Source of the DNA: Hydrogenophaga palleronii NBRC 102513
GTDB lineage: Bacteria > Pseudomonadota > Gammaproteobacteria > Burkholderiales > Burkholderiaceae_C
Reading direction: 5' to 3'
DNA length: 64,000 nt
Assembly: GCF_001571225.1 (NCBI RefSeq)
Contig: NZ_BCTJ01000021.1
Location: 1 to 64,000 of the forward strand
Shown here: one piece after another, positions 8,846 through 18,930 of the stretch
Position numbering within the stretch: the first letter of the stretch is position 1
How the letters are laid out: each line of letters opens with the position of its first letter
Program-made: the position numbers and the translations under genes
The notes under the pieces: generated by a model
The model's database searches: none
What the model saw: only the letters and a program-made list of their open reading frames with translations
What the model was told of the DNA's origin: nothing

Positions 8846-11071
8846 ATGGCGCAGATCCGCAGCCGCAAGCACAGCAAGCCCGTCCATCTCCTGGCCCTCC
8901 TGGCCGCCTCTGTCCCCGCCGCCGGCATGGCGCAACAGGCCGCCCCGACGCTGCCGACCGTGACCGTCAAGGAAGCACCCGAAGTGCCGTTCAAGGCCGA
9001 CAAGTCGGCCAATGACAAGTTCACGGCACCTCTCGTCAACACGCCCAAGACCGTTCAGATCATCAAACGGGAGGTTCTGGAAGAACAAGGCGCTATCACC
9101 TTGATGGAAGCTTTGCGCAACACCCCAGGCATCACCATGCAGATGGGCGAGAACGGCAACACCTCGGCCGGCGACACCTTCCAGTTGCGTGGCTTCTCGC
9201 TGCAGCAGTCGACCTTCGTTGATGGCATCCGCGACCTCGGCGCCGTCACCCGCGACACCTTCAACCTTGAACAGGTGGAGATCGTCAAGGGCGCTGCCGG
9301 CACCGAAACGGGCCGTGGTGCGGCCTCCGGCTTTATCAACCTGATTTCCAAACAAGCCCATCTGGGCGACGAAAACAGCGCTTCGGGCACGCTTGGCACC
9401 GCGAGCCGCAAACGAGCCACCGTCGACCTGAACAAACAACTCAGCGACACCTCTGCCTTCCGCCTGAACGCCATGGTGCAGGACAGCGGCGTCGATGGCC
9501 GCGACCACGTCGACAACAAAGGGTATGGCGTGGGCCTCGCTTACGCAGCGGGTCTGGGCACGCCAACCCGCCTGAACATCTACAGCCAGCACCTGCGCCA
9601 GAAGAACACGCCCGACGGCGGCATTCCCGCCATCGGCTTCGCGGGCTACGCGTCAATCCCGGGCGCGGCCAAGGTGCGCCGCGACAACTACTACGGCAGC
9701 GTGAACGACCGAGAAAAGGTCGATGCCGACATGGTCACCGCCAAGATCGAACACGATCTGGGCCAGGGCACGACGGTGCGCAACATCACGCGCGTTGGCA
9801 AGAACCACATGGATCGCACGCTGACCGGCATCATCGGCATCACCGCCGTGGACACTGCGGCCACAGCCCTCAATCCGGCCGTTGTCGCCGCCAACCCCGC
9901 CACCTGGCTGGTGTCGCGCTCGCGCCAGCGTGTTGACCAGGAAAACACCATCGTTGCAAACCAGACCAGCGTGAGCAGCGAGTTCAATGCAGGTGGCCTG
10001 CAGCACTCGCTGGCAGCCGGTGTGGAACTGCTGCACGAAAAGCAAGTGTCTTTTGACCACGGCACGGCAGCAGCCACCACCCCGGCGGCCAACCTGTACA
10101 ACCCCAATCCGCTCCAGGGCATGTACAACTTCGGCGGCCGCACTGGCGGAAAAACCGGTGGCACCACCAACACCATCGGCGCTTACGTTTTTGACACCGC
10201 CAAGTTCAACGAGCAGTGGTCTCTCAATGGTGGTCTCCGCGTGGACCGCTACAAGCTGAAAACCGACAACATCACCGCCGCAGGTGTACGGACCGCGCTC
10301 GACGATTCGCGCAGCCTCGTGAGCTGGAGCGTTGGAGGCATCTACAAACCGACGCAAGAGAGCAGCGTGTACGCCTCGTACGCCACCTCGGCAACGCCTC
10401 CGGGCGGCAACAACTTCCAGTTGAGCGCGGCAACGCCCACTGCGGGGTCCAATGCCAATGCAGCCCTCGATCCGCAACGCACCAAGACCATCGAACTCGG
10501 CAGCAAGTGGGAACTGTTGAACAAGCGCCTGAACGTTGCCGCCGCGGTCTTCCGCACGGTCAACGACAAACAGACCTCTTACGACGCGGTCAGCAACACC
10601 ACCCAGCAGTTCGGCAAGACACAGGTTCAGGGCATCGAGTTGTCCGCGGTGGGGCAGATCACCAACTTCTGGCAGGTCACCGCAGGTCTGGCAAAAACCA
10701 GCACGAAACAGGTGAACCAACAGAACGCGACGGTGGCCACCACCGGTGTGCGCTGGTCGCCCGACCTCACGGCCACCTTGTGGACCTCGTACCAGCTGGA
10801 CAAGTTCACCTTCGGCCTCGGCACGCGCTACGTCTCTGAAGCCAAACGTTTTGTCAACGCCACCGGCGCTCAGGGCAACCTGCCCAACGTGCCGTCTTAC
10901 TGGGTCGCCGATGCCATGGTGGCCTACCAGGTCAGCGACAAAGTCAGCCTGCGCCTGAACGTCTACAACCTGTTCGACAAGGACTACCTCATGGCCGTGA
11001 ACAACGGTGGCGGCCGCCTGGCGCTTGGGCAGCAGCGCTCTGCTGCCGTCACGGCCAACATCAAGTTCTGA
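8846..11071 (+). CDS. fiu: TonB-dependent catecholate siderophore receptor (Fiu-like)
   Basis: Encodes 741 residues. The signal peptide is AASVPAAGMAQQA. A TonB-box-like TVTVKEA precedes the plug (NTPKTVQIIKREVLEEQGA, then LRNTPGITMQMGENGNTSAGD, LRGFSLQQSTFVDGIRD and LEQVEIVKGAAGTETGRGA). The barrel ends in TANIKF with the terminal Phe. The GENGNTSAGD plug signature and the adjacent PiuC/YbiX hydroxylase gene are the arrangement known for Fiu/PiuA receptors, which import iron bound to monomeric catechols. It has its own Fur-like site and a strong terminator behind it. The ligand is inferred from family and neighbourhood. Confidence 0.88.
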   Translation: MAQIRSRKHSKPVHLLALLAASVPAAGMAQQAAPTLPTVTVKEAPEVPFKADKSANDKFTAPLVNTPKTVQIIKREVLEEQGAITLMEALRNTPGITMQMGENGNTSAGDTFQLRGFSLQQSTFVDGIRDLGAVTRDTFNLEQVEIVKGAAGTETGRGAASGFINLISKQAHLGDENSASGTLGTASRKRATVDLNKQLSDTSAFRLNAMVQDSGVDGRDHVDNKGYGVGLAYAAGLGTPTRLNIYSQHLRQKNTPDGGIPAIGFAGYASIPGAAKVRRDNYYGSVNDREKVDADMVTAKIEHDLGQGTTVRNITRVGKNHMDRTLTGIIGITAVDTAATALNPAVVAANPATWLVSRSRQRVDQENTIVANQTSVSSEFNAGGLQHSLAAGVELLHEKQVSFDHGTAAATTPAANLYNPNPLQGMYNFGGRTGGKTGGTTNTIGAYVFDTAKFNEQWSLNGGLRVDRYKLKTDNITAAGVRTALDDSRSLVSWSVGGIYKPTQESSVYASYATSATPPGGNNFQLSAATPTAGSNANAALDPQRTKTIELGSKWELLNKRLNVAAAVFRTVNDKQTSYDAVSNTTQQFGKTQVQGIELSAVGQITNFWQVTAGLAKTSTKQVNQQNATVATTGVRWSPDLTATLWTSYQLDKFTFGLGTRYVSEAKRFVNATGAQGNLPNVPSYWVADAMVAYQVSDKVSLRLNVYNLFDKDYLMAVNNGGGRLALGQQRSAAVTANIKF

Positions 11072-11100
11072 TCTCGTCCAACACCTCAGAACCGTGTGCA

Positions 11101-11129
11101 AAAAAGGCCCGCTCCAAGCGGGCCTTTTT
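11101..11129 (+). terminator. intrinsic terminator after fiu-like gene
   Basis: Perfect 12-bp stem AAAAAGGCCCGC / GCGGGCCTTTTT with loop TCCAA, 29 bp after the receptor stop. The hydroxylase gene starts 34 bp further on, so it is either served by read-through or has its own promoter within this short gap. Confidence 0.9.
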
Positions 11130-11163
11130 CCATTCATTTTCTGCCGTTGATGAAGGCTTGCCC

Positions 11164-11844
11164 ATGCTGCTGCACATTCCCCAGGTGCTGACCACCACCG
11201 AAGTGGCCGAGATCCGCGATGCGCTCGACACCCAGGGTTGGGTGGATGGCCTGCGCTCCACCGGGCCGCAGGCGGCCAACGTGAAACGCAACCTGCAACT
11301 CGACACCGCCTCGCCGGTGTTCGCACCGCTCTCGCAACGCATCGCTCAGGCCTTGCACCGCCACCCGCTGTTCGTGTCGGCGGTGTTGCCGAACACCATG
11401 CTGCCGCCCATGTTCAACCGCTATGAAGGCGGCGGGCACTACGGCAACCACGTGGACAACACGATCCAGACCGACCGCTTCAGCGGCCTGAAGGCGCGCA
11501 CCGATGTGTCCACCACCGTGTTTCTCAGCGCGCCCGGCGAATACGAGGGCGGCGAGTTGATTGCCGAAGACAGCTTCGGCACGCACGAGATCAAGCTCGA
11601 TGCCGGTGACGCCATCGTCTACCCTGCCACCAGCCTGCACCGCGTGGAGCCTGTCACCCGCGGCGTGCGCGTGGCGTCCTTCCTCTGGACCCAGAGCCTG
11701 GTGCGCGATGCGTGGCGGCGCTCGATGCTGTTCGAGCTCGACATGAACATCCTCAAACTGCGCCACCAGTTGGGTGACAGCGCCGAGGTGGTGGCGCTGA
11801 CCGGCCACTACCACAAGCTGTTGCAGCAGTGGGCGGAGGTCTGA
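11164..11844 (+). CDS. PKHD-type Fe(II)/2-oxoglutarate-dependent hydroxylase (PiuC/YbiX)
   Basis: Encodes 226 residues. The iron-binding facial triad is visible: HVDN (His-x-Asp) near residue 98 and the distal His in YPATSLHRVEPV near residue 159. The 2-oxoglutarate-binding Arg follows in RGVRVASFLWTQS. The ATG at 11164 gives the usual family start MLLHIPQVL; a TTG two codons earlier is possible. Family members sit beside Fiu/PiuA receptors and are thought to help with siderophore-linked iron handling, though their substrate is not settled. Its place directly after a Fiu-like receptor supports the same job here. Confidence 0.92.
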   Translation: MLLHIPQVLTTTEVAEIRDALDTQGWVDGLRSTGPQAANVKRNLQLDTASPVFAPLSQRIAQALHRHPLFVSAVLPNTMLPPMFNRYEGGGHYGNHVDNTIQTDRFSGLKARTDVSTTVFLSAPGEYEGGELIAEDSFGTHEIKLDAGDAIVYPATSLHRVEPVTRGVRVASFLWTQSLVRDAWRRSMLFELDMNILKLRHQLGDSAEVVALTGHYHKLLQQWAEV

Positions 11845-11874
11845 TCGCCCCCTGCCGCGCTGCCCGGGTTGATC

Positions 11875-13287
11875 TCAGGACAGTGGCGGTGGCGGGCCGG
11901 CCCAGTCGCCGCCGAGGGCTTTGTACAGATCAAGCGCAGCGCTCAGGCGCGACAGGCTTTGTGCCGCCAGGGCGTCCTGCGCGGTGAACAGCGTGCGCTG
12001 CGCGTCGAGCACCGACAGCAGATCACCACTGCCCTCGCGGTAACGCAGCTCGGCCAGTTGCAGTGAGCGCTGCGCCTGCGCCACCACCTCGCGCTGCAAG
12101 GCTTCCTGGCGCTGGCTGCGCTCCACGTTGCCCAGGCCGTCGTCGACTTCCTTGAGCGCGGTGCGGATCGCCTTGCCGTAGTTCTCGATCAGCACCACAC
12201 GCTGCGACTCGGTGCTGCGCACCTGCAGGCGCTGCCTGCCACCATCGAAGATCGACTGCGCCAGCGACAGGCCGATCGACACGCCGCGCGTGGGGTCGGC
12301 CAGGCTGAGCAGAGCCGAGCTGCCCAGGCTGCCCGATGCGGAGAGCGAGAGGCTGGGCAACAAGGCGGCGCGCGCGGCTTCGATGTTGGCGTCGGACGCG
12401 GCCAGTTGCGCCTCAGCCGACGCCAGATCGGGCCGACGCGTGAGCAGCGAGGATGGCAGGCCGGGCGACAGCGCGGGCACCCGCAACTGAGTGAACTCGC
12501 CCGCTTCCGGCACATAACCCTGCGGCACGCGGCCCAGCAGCAGCGCGAGCGCGGTGGCGGTCTGGCGCTGTTGCAGCTCCAGCGGCAACAAGGCGGTGCG
12601 CTGCGACAGCACGGTGGTGCGCTGTTGCGAAACCTCCAGCGCGGTGGCCACGCCGTTGCGCTGGCGCGCCTCCACGATGCCCAGCACGCGCTCGGCGATG
12701 GCCAGGTTTTCGCGCGCGATGCGCAGGCGCTCGGCGGTGTTGAGCCAGAGGAAATAGTTGTTGGCGACGCCGGTGAGCAGGGTCAGCCGCGCGGTCTTCC
12801 AGTCGTACTGGCTGGCCTGAAAGGACGCCTCACCCGCACGCACACCGGCGGCGATGCGGCCCCACAGGTCCACCTCGTAACTCACCGACAAGCCGGCACT
12901 GCTCGCCTCACGCGAGGTGGAGGCCACGCCCGGTGCTTCGGTGCGGCTGGCCGAGGTGCCCAGATTGCCGCCCACCGAGGGCAGACGCGAGACACCGGCC
13001 TGCTGCAGCGCGATGTCGGCCTGCCGCATGCGTTCGATGGCAATGCGCAAGTCCGGGCTGCCAGCCTGGGCTTCTTCGATCAGGCGCTCCAGCGGCTGCG
13101 AGCCGAAGGATTGCCACCAGGCGGTGGTGAGCTGCGGTGCTTCAGCGGGTGCGAGTGCCGGGCTCCAGGCGGCCGGCATGTCGACCACCGGCGCACGCGC
13201 CGGTTCGCGGGTGGCGCAAGCCTGCAGGAGCAGAGCGATGGCCAGCACCAGCGGCTTGGCAAACGGGTACGTCAAGGGTTTCATCAC
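11875..13287 (-). CDS. outer-membrane efflux lipoprotein, NodT family
   Basis: Encodes 470 residues of a TolC-like outer-membrane channel. It has a lipoprotein signal (LLLQAC, Cys about residue 24), and the duplicated OEP repeats follow, with typical motifs ([31 protein letters not shown], and the second-repeat signature [20 protein letters not shown]). It is the last gene of a leftward macA-macB-nodT operon, 5 bp after macB, so it most likely supplies the dedicated exit duct for this MacAB pump. ATG codons at 13287 and 13284 are both possible. Confidence 0.92.
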   Translation of the reverse strand: MMKPLTYPFAKPLVLAIALLLQACATREPARAPVVDMPAAWSPALAPAEAPQLTTAWWQSFGSQPLERLIEEAQAGSPDLRIAIERMRQADIALQQAGVSRLPSVGGNLGTSASRTEAPGVASTSREASSAGLSVSYEVDLWGRIAAGVRAGEASFQASQYDWKTARLTLLTGVANNYFLWLNTAERLRIARENLAIAERVLGIVEARQRNGVATALEVSQQRTTVLSQRTALLPLELQQRQTATALALLLGRVPQGYVPEAGEFTQLRVPALSPGLPSSLLTRRPDLASAEAQLAASDANIEAARAALLPSLSLSASGSLGSSALLSLADPTRGVSIGLSLAQSIFDGGRQRLQVRSTESQRVVLIENYGKAIRTALKEVDDGLGNVERSQRQEALQREVVAQAQRSLQLAELRYREGSGDLLSVLDAQRTLFTAQDALAAQSLSRLSAALDLYKALGGDWAGPPPPLS

Positions 13288-13292
13288 AGTGC

Positions 13293-15302
13293 TTATTCGG
13301 AAGACAGGGCCACCACAGGGTCCAGCCGCGCGGCCTTGCGCGCCGGCAGGTAACCAAAGATCAGGCCGGTGGCGAACGCGCAGCCGAAGGCCAGCACCAC
13401 CGGCGTGACCGAGTACTGCACGGCGGTGCCGGTGGCACCGATCACGAAGGCCACGCCCAGGCCGATCACCACGCCGATCAACCCGCCGAGTGCGGACACC
13501 ACCAGCGCCTCGATCAGGAACTGCTGCAGGATGTTGCGCATGCGCGCCCCCGTGGCCATGCGGATGCCGATCTCGCGGGTGCGCTCGGTCACGCTCACCA
13601 GCATGATGTTCATCACCCCGATGCCGCCCACCAGCAGCGAGATCGCCGCGATGGAACCGAGCAGGATGGTCATGGTGTTCTGCGTTTCGGTCGCGGTGTC
13701 GATGATCGACGCCATGTTGCGGATCTGGAAGTCGATGACGCCATGGCGTTCGGCCAGCAGCGACTCCACCGCCGACTGCGTCTCGTCGATGCGGCCCACA
13801 TCGGCCACCGCCACCGTCACGTTGCGCAGGAAGCGCTGGCCCGAGAGCCGCAACTGGCTGGTGGCGTAAGGCACCATCACCACATCGTCCTGGTCCTGGC
13901 CGCTGGGCGAGGCGCCGCGTGCGCTCATCACACCCACCACCTGGAAGATCAGGTTGTTGACCAGCACGTACTTGCCCAGCGGCTCTTCACCGCCCGGGAA
14001 CAGCGCGTTGGCCACGGTCTGGCCCAGCACCGCCACGGTGGCGTACTCCTGTTCGTCCTCGTCGGTGAAGAAGGTGCCGCGCGCCACCTTCCACTGGCGC
14101 GCAATCGGAAACTTGGACGAGGTGCCCAGCACGCTGCTGGCGTAGTCGGATTCGCCGTAGCGCAGCGTGGCGTTGCTGCTCTGCTCCGGCACGGCGGCCA
14201 GCACGTTGGGCACTTCCTTGTCGATGGCGTTCACATCCGACAGCACCAGCGTGGCGATGTTCTGGAACCCACGCTGGTTCGGCGCACCGGGGCGCACCAG
14301 CAGCAGGTTGGAGCCCATCGCGCTGATGCGGTCGATCACCACCTGCTTGGCGCCATCACCGATGGCCAGCATGGCGATCACCGAGGCCACACCGATCACG
14401 ATGCCCAGCAGCGTGAGGATGGCGCGGAACACGTTGGCACGCAGCGCGCGCAGCGCGGTCTTGGCGGCCTCGACCACATCGCTCAGGTGCGAGATGCGGC
14501 CGGCGCGTGCCGTCCAGTTCTGCGCCGCCTGGGCCGCCGCACCTTCGGGCGGACGCGGCCCGGGGTCGGCCACGATGTTGCCGTCCTTGATCTCGATCAC
14601 GCGGTGCGCGTTCGCCGCCACTTCGGCGGCGTGGGTGATCAGGATCACCGTGTGGCCTTGTGCCGCCAGGTCCTTGAGCAGCACCATCACGTCGGCACCG
14701 CTCTTGCTGTCGAGCGCGCCGGTGGGTTCGTCGGCCAGGATCACGCGCCCGCCGTTCATGAGCGCGCGCGCAATCGACACACGCTGCTGCTGCCCGCCCG
14801 AGAGCTGGTTGGGCCGGTGGTGCATGCGGTCGCCCAGGCCGAGCGAGCCGAGCAGTTCGGACGCGCGTGCGTGGCGTTCGGCCGGCGGGATGCCGGCGTA
14901 CACAGCCGGCACTTCCACGTTCTCGGCGGCGGTGCCGGTGGCGATCAAGTTGTAGCTCTGGAACACGAAGCCGAAAGCATCGCGGCGCAGCTCGGCAAGC
15001 TCGTCGCGCTCCAGCTCCGACACGTCGCGCCCCATGAACAGGTAGCGCCCGGTGGTGGGCTTGTCCAGGCAGCCCAGGATGTTCATCAACGTGGATTTGC
15101 CGGAACCCGACGCACCCATGATGGCGACCAGCTCGCCGGGGTAGATCTTCAGGTCGATGCCGTGCAGCACCTCCACCGCCAGGTCGCCGTTGCGGTAGGT
15201 CTTGGTGATGCCGCTCAGGTCGATCAGGGGCACGCCCGCGGCGGCACCTTGCGGCGCGGCGCGCAGGGCCTCGGCCTCGGTCGAATGCGGCAACTGGCTC
15301 AT
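13293..15302 (-). CDS. macB: MacB-type ABC efflux ATPase/permease
   Basis: Encodes 669 residues. The N-terminal ATPase shows Walker [13 protein letters not shown], the signature [15 protein letters not shown] and Walker [13 protein letters not shown]. It is followed by a transmembrane helix near residue 310, a large periplasmic domain, and three C-terminal helices with the MacB/FtsX motif [17 protein letters not shown]. MacB drives export of macrolides, peptides or lipids from the periplasmic side with MacA and an outer-membrane channel. The start overlaps the macA stop by 4 bp. The substrate cannot be deduced. Confidence 0.95.
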   Translation of the reverse strand: MSQLPHSTEAEALRAAPQGAAAGVPLIDLSGITKTYRNGDLAVEVLHGIDLKIYPGELVAIMGASGSGKSTLMNILGCLDKPTTGRYLFMGRDVSELERDELAELRRDAFGFVFQSYNLIATGTAAENVEVPAVYAGIPPAERHARASELLGSLGLGDRMHHRPNQLSGGQQQRVSIARALMNGGRVILADEPTGALDSKSGADVMVLLKDLAAQGHTVILITHAAEVAANAHRVIEIKDGNIVADPGPRPPEGAAAQAAQNWTARAGRISHLSDVVEAAKTALRALRANVFRAILTLLGIVIGVASVIAMLAIGDGAKQVVIDRISAMGSNLLLVRPGAPNQRGFQNIATLVLSDVNAIDKEVPNVLAAVPEQSSNATLRYGESDYASSVLGTSSKFPIARQWKVARGTFFTDEDEQEYATVAVLGQTVANALFPGGEEPLGKYVLVNNLIFQVVGVMSARGASPSGQDQDDVVMVPYATSQLRLSGQRFLRNVTVAVADVGRIDETQSAVESLLAERHGVIDFQIRNMASIIDTATETQNTMTILLGSIAAISLLVGGIGVMNIMLVSVTERTREIGIRMATGARMRNILQQFLIEALVVSALGGLIGVVIGLGVAFVIGATGTAVQYSVTPVVLAFGCAFATGLIFGYLPARKAARLDPVVALSSE

Positions 15303-17236
15303 CGACGCGCCCCGGCTGCGGCACCACCCGGCATGCCACCCGGACCACCCGGGCCCGCCATGCCCTGCGGCCCCATGCCCGCACCTTGTGGCGACGCCGA
15401 GGCGCGGCGCTCCGGCTCGCGCACGCCGGCGATCACGCGCTCACCTTCCTTCAGGCCCGACAGCACTTCGGCATGCACACGGTTGCTGATGCCGATGGTG
15501 ATCTCGCGCTCTTCGATCTTGCCGTCCTCCGTCATGACCTTGACCTTGGCCTGGCGCGGGCCGCGCGTGTTGCGCGGCGCGTCGTTGCGCGGCATGCCGC
15601 TGCTCACGGTGCCCGAGGGGGCTGGCGCGGCTGCGTCCTTGCTGGTGGCATCCCGGTTGTTGCCGCCCGCCGCTGCGGCATCGCCTTGGTTGGGACGCAC
15701 ACGCGCCGCATTGCTGCCGCCGGCCGCACCGTTGGTGCCGGCAGCCGCGGCACGCGGTTGAGCGGCAGCCGGGGCATTGCCGTTGCCAGCCGCTTGCGCC
15801 TCGCGCTCCTGGCGGCGTTGCTCACGGAACTTCGTGCGCTCTTCTTCCGACATGTTCTGGAACGCCTCGGGGCCCATGCGCGGACGCTCGCCCGCTGCGC
15901 CCGTGCCACCACCTTGCGCTTCGCGTTCCTTGCGGCGTTGCTCGCGGAACTTTGCGCGCTCTTCTTCCGACATCTTCTGGAACGCTTCCCGATCCATGCG
16001 CGGGCGTTCGCCTGCGCTGGTGGCCTGGGCCAGCAACGTGGTGTCGGCCACCGTCTTGAATGCCGCCGCGGGAATCGCCGACGTGGTCGTGCCGCGTGTG
16101 CTCGGTGTTGACGGTGCGGGCGCTGCGGGAGCCGCAGGGGGTGTCGCGGCCGGTGCCGGCACGCTTGGCTGGGTCTGGCCCGGGGCGCGGTTGCTGCCCT
16201 GTCCACCCTGACCTGCCCCGCCCCGGTTGCCACCCTGCGGGCCACGCTGGATGGTCAGCGCCGACATCGGCACCACCAGCACGTCTTTCGCCTCGGCCAC
16301 CACGAAGAACACCTGCGCCGTCATCTGCGTCATCAGGCTGCGGTTGTGGTTGGGCACTTCGAACAGCGCGTTGTAGAGCACCACGTTGTTGGTCACGGTG
16401 GGGGTCGGTTCGATCTTCTTGAGCTCACCGTACCAGCGCCGGCCCTGGCCGCCCAGGGTGGTGAAGTAGACCGGCATGCCGCCGCGCAGCTTGCTCACGT
16501 CGGCCTCGGACACCTGGGTCTGCACCGTCATCACCGACAGGTCAGCGATGCGCAGCAGCGTCGGTGCAGACTGGTTGGTGTTCAGCGTCTGACCCTGGCG
16601 CGCGGTGATGCTCACCACCGTGCCGGACATGGGCGCATAGATCTTGGTGAACTTGAGGTTGGCCTCTTCCACCCGCATGCTGGCCTGCAACTGCTCCATC
16701 GACGCTTTGAGCGAGTTGATCTGAGCGCGCGCCGTGCGCACGGTGGTCTCTGCGTTCTGCAGGGTCTCGGCGGTGGTCGCGTCTTCCGCCATCAGGTTCT
16801 TCTGGCGTTGCAGGTCGCGCTCTGCCTTGGCCAGGTTGAGTTCGCGCTCGACCATCTGGGCCGCTTGCGAGCGCAACTGGGCCTTGCTGGCATCGACCCG
16901 CGCCTGCGAGGTTTCCGCGTCGATCTCGGCGAGCAAATCCCCTTCCTTGATCTCGCTGCCCACCTCCACATGCAGCTTGCGCAGCTGGCCCGACACCTGG
17001 GCACCCACGTCCACGTAGTCGCGCGGCTGCAGCGCGCCGGTGGCGCTCACCTGGTCTTCGATGTCGCCACGCTGCACGGTGGCCGTGATGTAGGCGCTCT
17101 CGGTCTTGGCGCCCGGGCCCCAGCGGTACCAGGCGTAGGCACTGCCGCCCAGCAGGGCGAGGACCACGAGCGCGATCAGCGCCAGGCGCCCGGTGCGACG
17201 GCGAGGTTTGACGGGTGGGGCTTTGACTTCGTTCAT
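15299..17236 (-). CDS. macA: MacA-type periplasmic adaptor with long repeat-bearing insert
   Basis: Encodes 645 residues, far longer than typical MacA (about 370-400). The start at 17236 ([14 protein letters not shown]) leads straight into a membrane anchor ([17 protein letters not shown]). The lipoyl half-motifs ([20 protein letters not shown], and [19 protein letters not shown]) and the coiled-coil hairpin between them are intact. Between about residues 370 and 590 lies a Gly/Pro/Ala/Asn-rich insert. It contains a tandem 40-residue repeat (unit core EAFQxMSEEERxKFREQRR, DNA copies at about 15796-15888 and 15913-16008). The adaptor then resumes ([19 protein letters not shown]...VIAGVREPE) and ends in a Gly-rich tail. 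It is first in the macA-macB-nodT operon and divergent from baeS-like. Confidence 0.92.
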   Translation of the reverse strand: MNEVKAPPVKPRRRTGRLALIALVVLALLGGSAYAWYRWGPGAKTESAYITATVQRGDIEDQVSATGALQPRDYVDVGAQVSGQLRKLHVEVGSEIKEGDLLAEIDAETSQARVDASKAQLRSQAAQMVERELNLAKAERDLQRQKNLMAEDATTAETLQNAETTVRTARAQINSLKASMEQLQASMRVEEANLKFTKIYAPMSGTVVSITARQGQTLNTNQSAPTLLRIADLSVMTVQTQVSEADVSKLRGGMPVYFTTLGGQGRRWYGELKKIEPTPTVTNNVVLYNALFEVPNHNRSLMTQMTAQVFFVVAEAKDVLVVPMSALTIQRGPQGGNRGGAGQGGQGSNRAPGQTQPSVPAPAATPPAAPAAPAPSTPSTRGTTTSAIPAAAFKTVADTTLLAQATSAGERPRMDREAFQKMSEEERAKFREQRRKEREAQGGGTGAAGERPRMGPEAFQNMSEEERTKFREQRRQEREAQAAGNGNAPAAAQPRAAAAGTNGAAGGSNAARVRPNQGDAAAAGGNNRDATSKDAAAPAPSGTVSSGMPRNDAPRNTRGPRQAKVKVMTEDGKIEEREITIGISNRVHAEVLSGLKEGERVIAGVREPERRASASPQGAGMGPQGMAGPGGPGGMPGGAAAGARR

Positions 17237-17385
17237 ACGGTGGGGGCGTCTTGATGGACCGGTGCGGTGAGGCAATGCCGGGAATGATGCGGGATATTGC
17301 CCATCAAATATGGAAAGAATGAGCACGGTCCGCGCAGCCTGCGTGCACAAAGTTTGAACGATTTGGGTTTAGGCTTGCATGCACC

Positions 17386-18930
17386 ATGCAGACCGACCGT
17401 TCCGCAACCCCTGCTCCGCCGCGCGCCTGGCTCTCGCGCTTCGACACCTTGCGCGTGAAACTGTTCCTGGCCATCGCCGGAGCCAACGTGGTGCTGGTGA
17501 TGTCGATCTACCTGATCTACAGCTGGAGCTTCGACAAAGGGCTGGTGGAGTACCTGAACAAGGCCGACGAAAACCGGCTGCAGCCAATGATCGTGCGGCT
17601 GGCCGAGGGCTACCGCCAGAACGGCAACTGGGAGTGGATCACCGAGGACCACCAGCGCTGGCAGGACCTGTCGCGCGAGGTGCTGGGCACCGGCCGCATG
17701 CCGCGCCGCCCGGGCGAAGGCACGCCGCCGCCGCATGCGCTGCCGGGCGCAGCCACCGCCACGCCGGCCCCCACACCCGCCCCGGCACCAGGCGTTGCAC
17801 CCGCGGTGCCCGGCACGCCGCCGCCCCCGCCCACCTTCACCATCGACCCGCGCCTGCTGCTGCTGGACCCGCAGCGCAACCTGCTGGCCGGCCCGGAAGG
17901 TCGCACCGAACAGGCGGTGCTCAAACCCATCACGGTCAACAACGAGCTGGTCGGCTATCTCGGCTACGTGCCGCGCCTGCAGATGGTGGCCTCGCTGGAA
18001 CGTGTCTTCCTCGGGCAGCAACGCCGCACCTTCGCCGTCATTGCGCTCGGCATGCTGGCGGCGGTGCTGCTCAACGCGGCGCTGATCGCGCGCTGGTTGT
18101 CCCGGCGCCTGCGGGTGCTGGGTGAAGGCACGGCCGCCGTCGCGCAGGGCGACTACAGCGTGCGCCTGCCGATCCGCGGCCACGACGAACTGACCCAGCT
18201 GGCCGGTGCCTTCAACCACATGGCGTCTTCGCTGCAGGCGGCGCAACACGCACGCCAGCAGTGGATTGCCGACATCGCCCACGAACTGCGCACGCCGCTG
18301 GCCACACTGCGCGCCGAGATCGAGGCGCTGCAGGACGGCGTCCGCCAGCCCAACACCGCCAACCTCGATTCGCTGGCACAGGAAGTCAGCCGCCTCACGC
18401 GGCTCGTGGAAGACCTGCGGCTGCTGTCGCTGTCCGACCTGGGTGCGCTCGACTACCGGCCGGCATCGATCGACCTCGGCCGCTTCGTCGGCCACCACCT
18501 GAGCGACGCTACCGGCCTGCCCGGCAAAGCCTTGCAGGTGCGCACCGACCTCGCGCCGCAGGTGGAGATCCGCGCCGACGGCGACCGGCTGGACCAGGTG
18601 CTGTCCAACCTGCTGCAGAACACGCAACGCTACACCGACGACCCGGCCACGCTCAGCGTGCAGGTGCGCCGGCACGAACACGAAGCCCAGCTCACCTGGG
18701 AAGACAGCGGCCCCGGCGTACCGCCCGAAGCCCTGCCCCGCCTGACCGAGCGCCTGTACCGGGTGGACAGTTCACGCGCCAGCGTCAGCGGTGGCTCCGG
18801 CCTAGGCCTGGCCATCGCACACGCCATCGTCGAAGGCCACGGCGGGCGCATGCGGGCCTCGGCCAGCGCGCTGGGTGGCCTGCGCTGGGACATCTGGCTG
18901 CCCTTGAACACGGACACTGCACATGGCTGA
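17386..18930 (+). CDS. BaeS-like sensor histidine kinase with proline-rich sensor loop
   Basis: Encodes 514 residues of an inner-membrane kinase. TM1 lies near residues 25-47. The periplasmic region (about 48-220) includes a Pro/Ala-rich stretch at about residues 108-148. TM2 is near 222-242, followed by a HAMP domain, the HisKA box DIAHELRTPLATLR (phosphorylated His near residue 300) and a HATPase domain with LSNLLQNTQRY, DSGPGVP and GSGLGLAIAHAIV. It is divergent from macA across 149 bp and overlaps the regulator gene by 8 bp. By analogy with BaeSR-type envelope-stress systems it probably controls the adjacent macAB-nodT pump; that link is inferred from position only. Confidence 0.88.
   Translation: MQTDRSATPAPPRAWLSRFDTLRVKLFLAIAGANVVLVMSIYLIYSWSFDKGLVEYLNKADENRLQPMIVRLAEGYRQNGNWEWITEDHQRWQDLSREVLGTGRMPRRPGEGTPPPHALPGAATATPAPTPAPAPGVAPAVPGTPPPPPTFTIDPRLLLLDPQRNLLAGPEGRTEQAVLKPITVNNELVGYLGYVPRLQMVASLERVFLGQQRRTFAVIALGMLAAVLLNAALIARWLSRRLRVLGEGTAAVAQGDYSVRLPIRGHDELTQLAGAFNHMASSLQAAQHARQQWIADIAHELRTPLATLRAEIEALQDGVRQPNTANLDSLAQEVSRLTRLVEDLRLLSLSDLGALDYRPASIDLGRFVGHHLSDATGLPGKALQVRTDLAPQVEIRADGDRLDQVLSNLLQNTQRYTDDPATLSVQVRRHEHEAQLTWEDSGPGVPPEALPRLTERLYRVDSSRASVSGGSGLGLAIAHAIVEGHGGRMRASASALGGLRWDIWLPLNTDTAHG

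Noticed and set aside
11876-13353. Plus-strand frames opposite the nodT gene
   Set aside because: They are shadows of the minus-strand efflux lipoprotein gene with no start signals or domain features.
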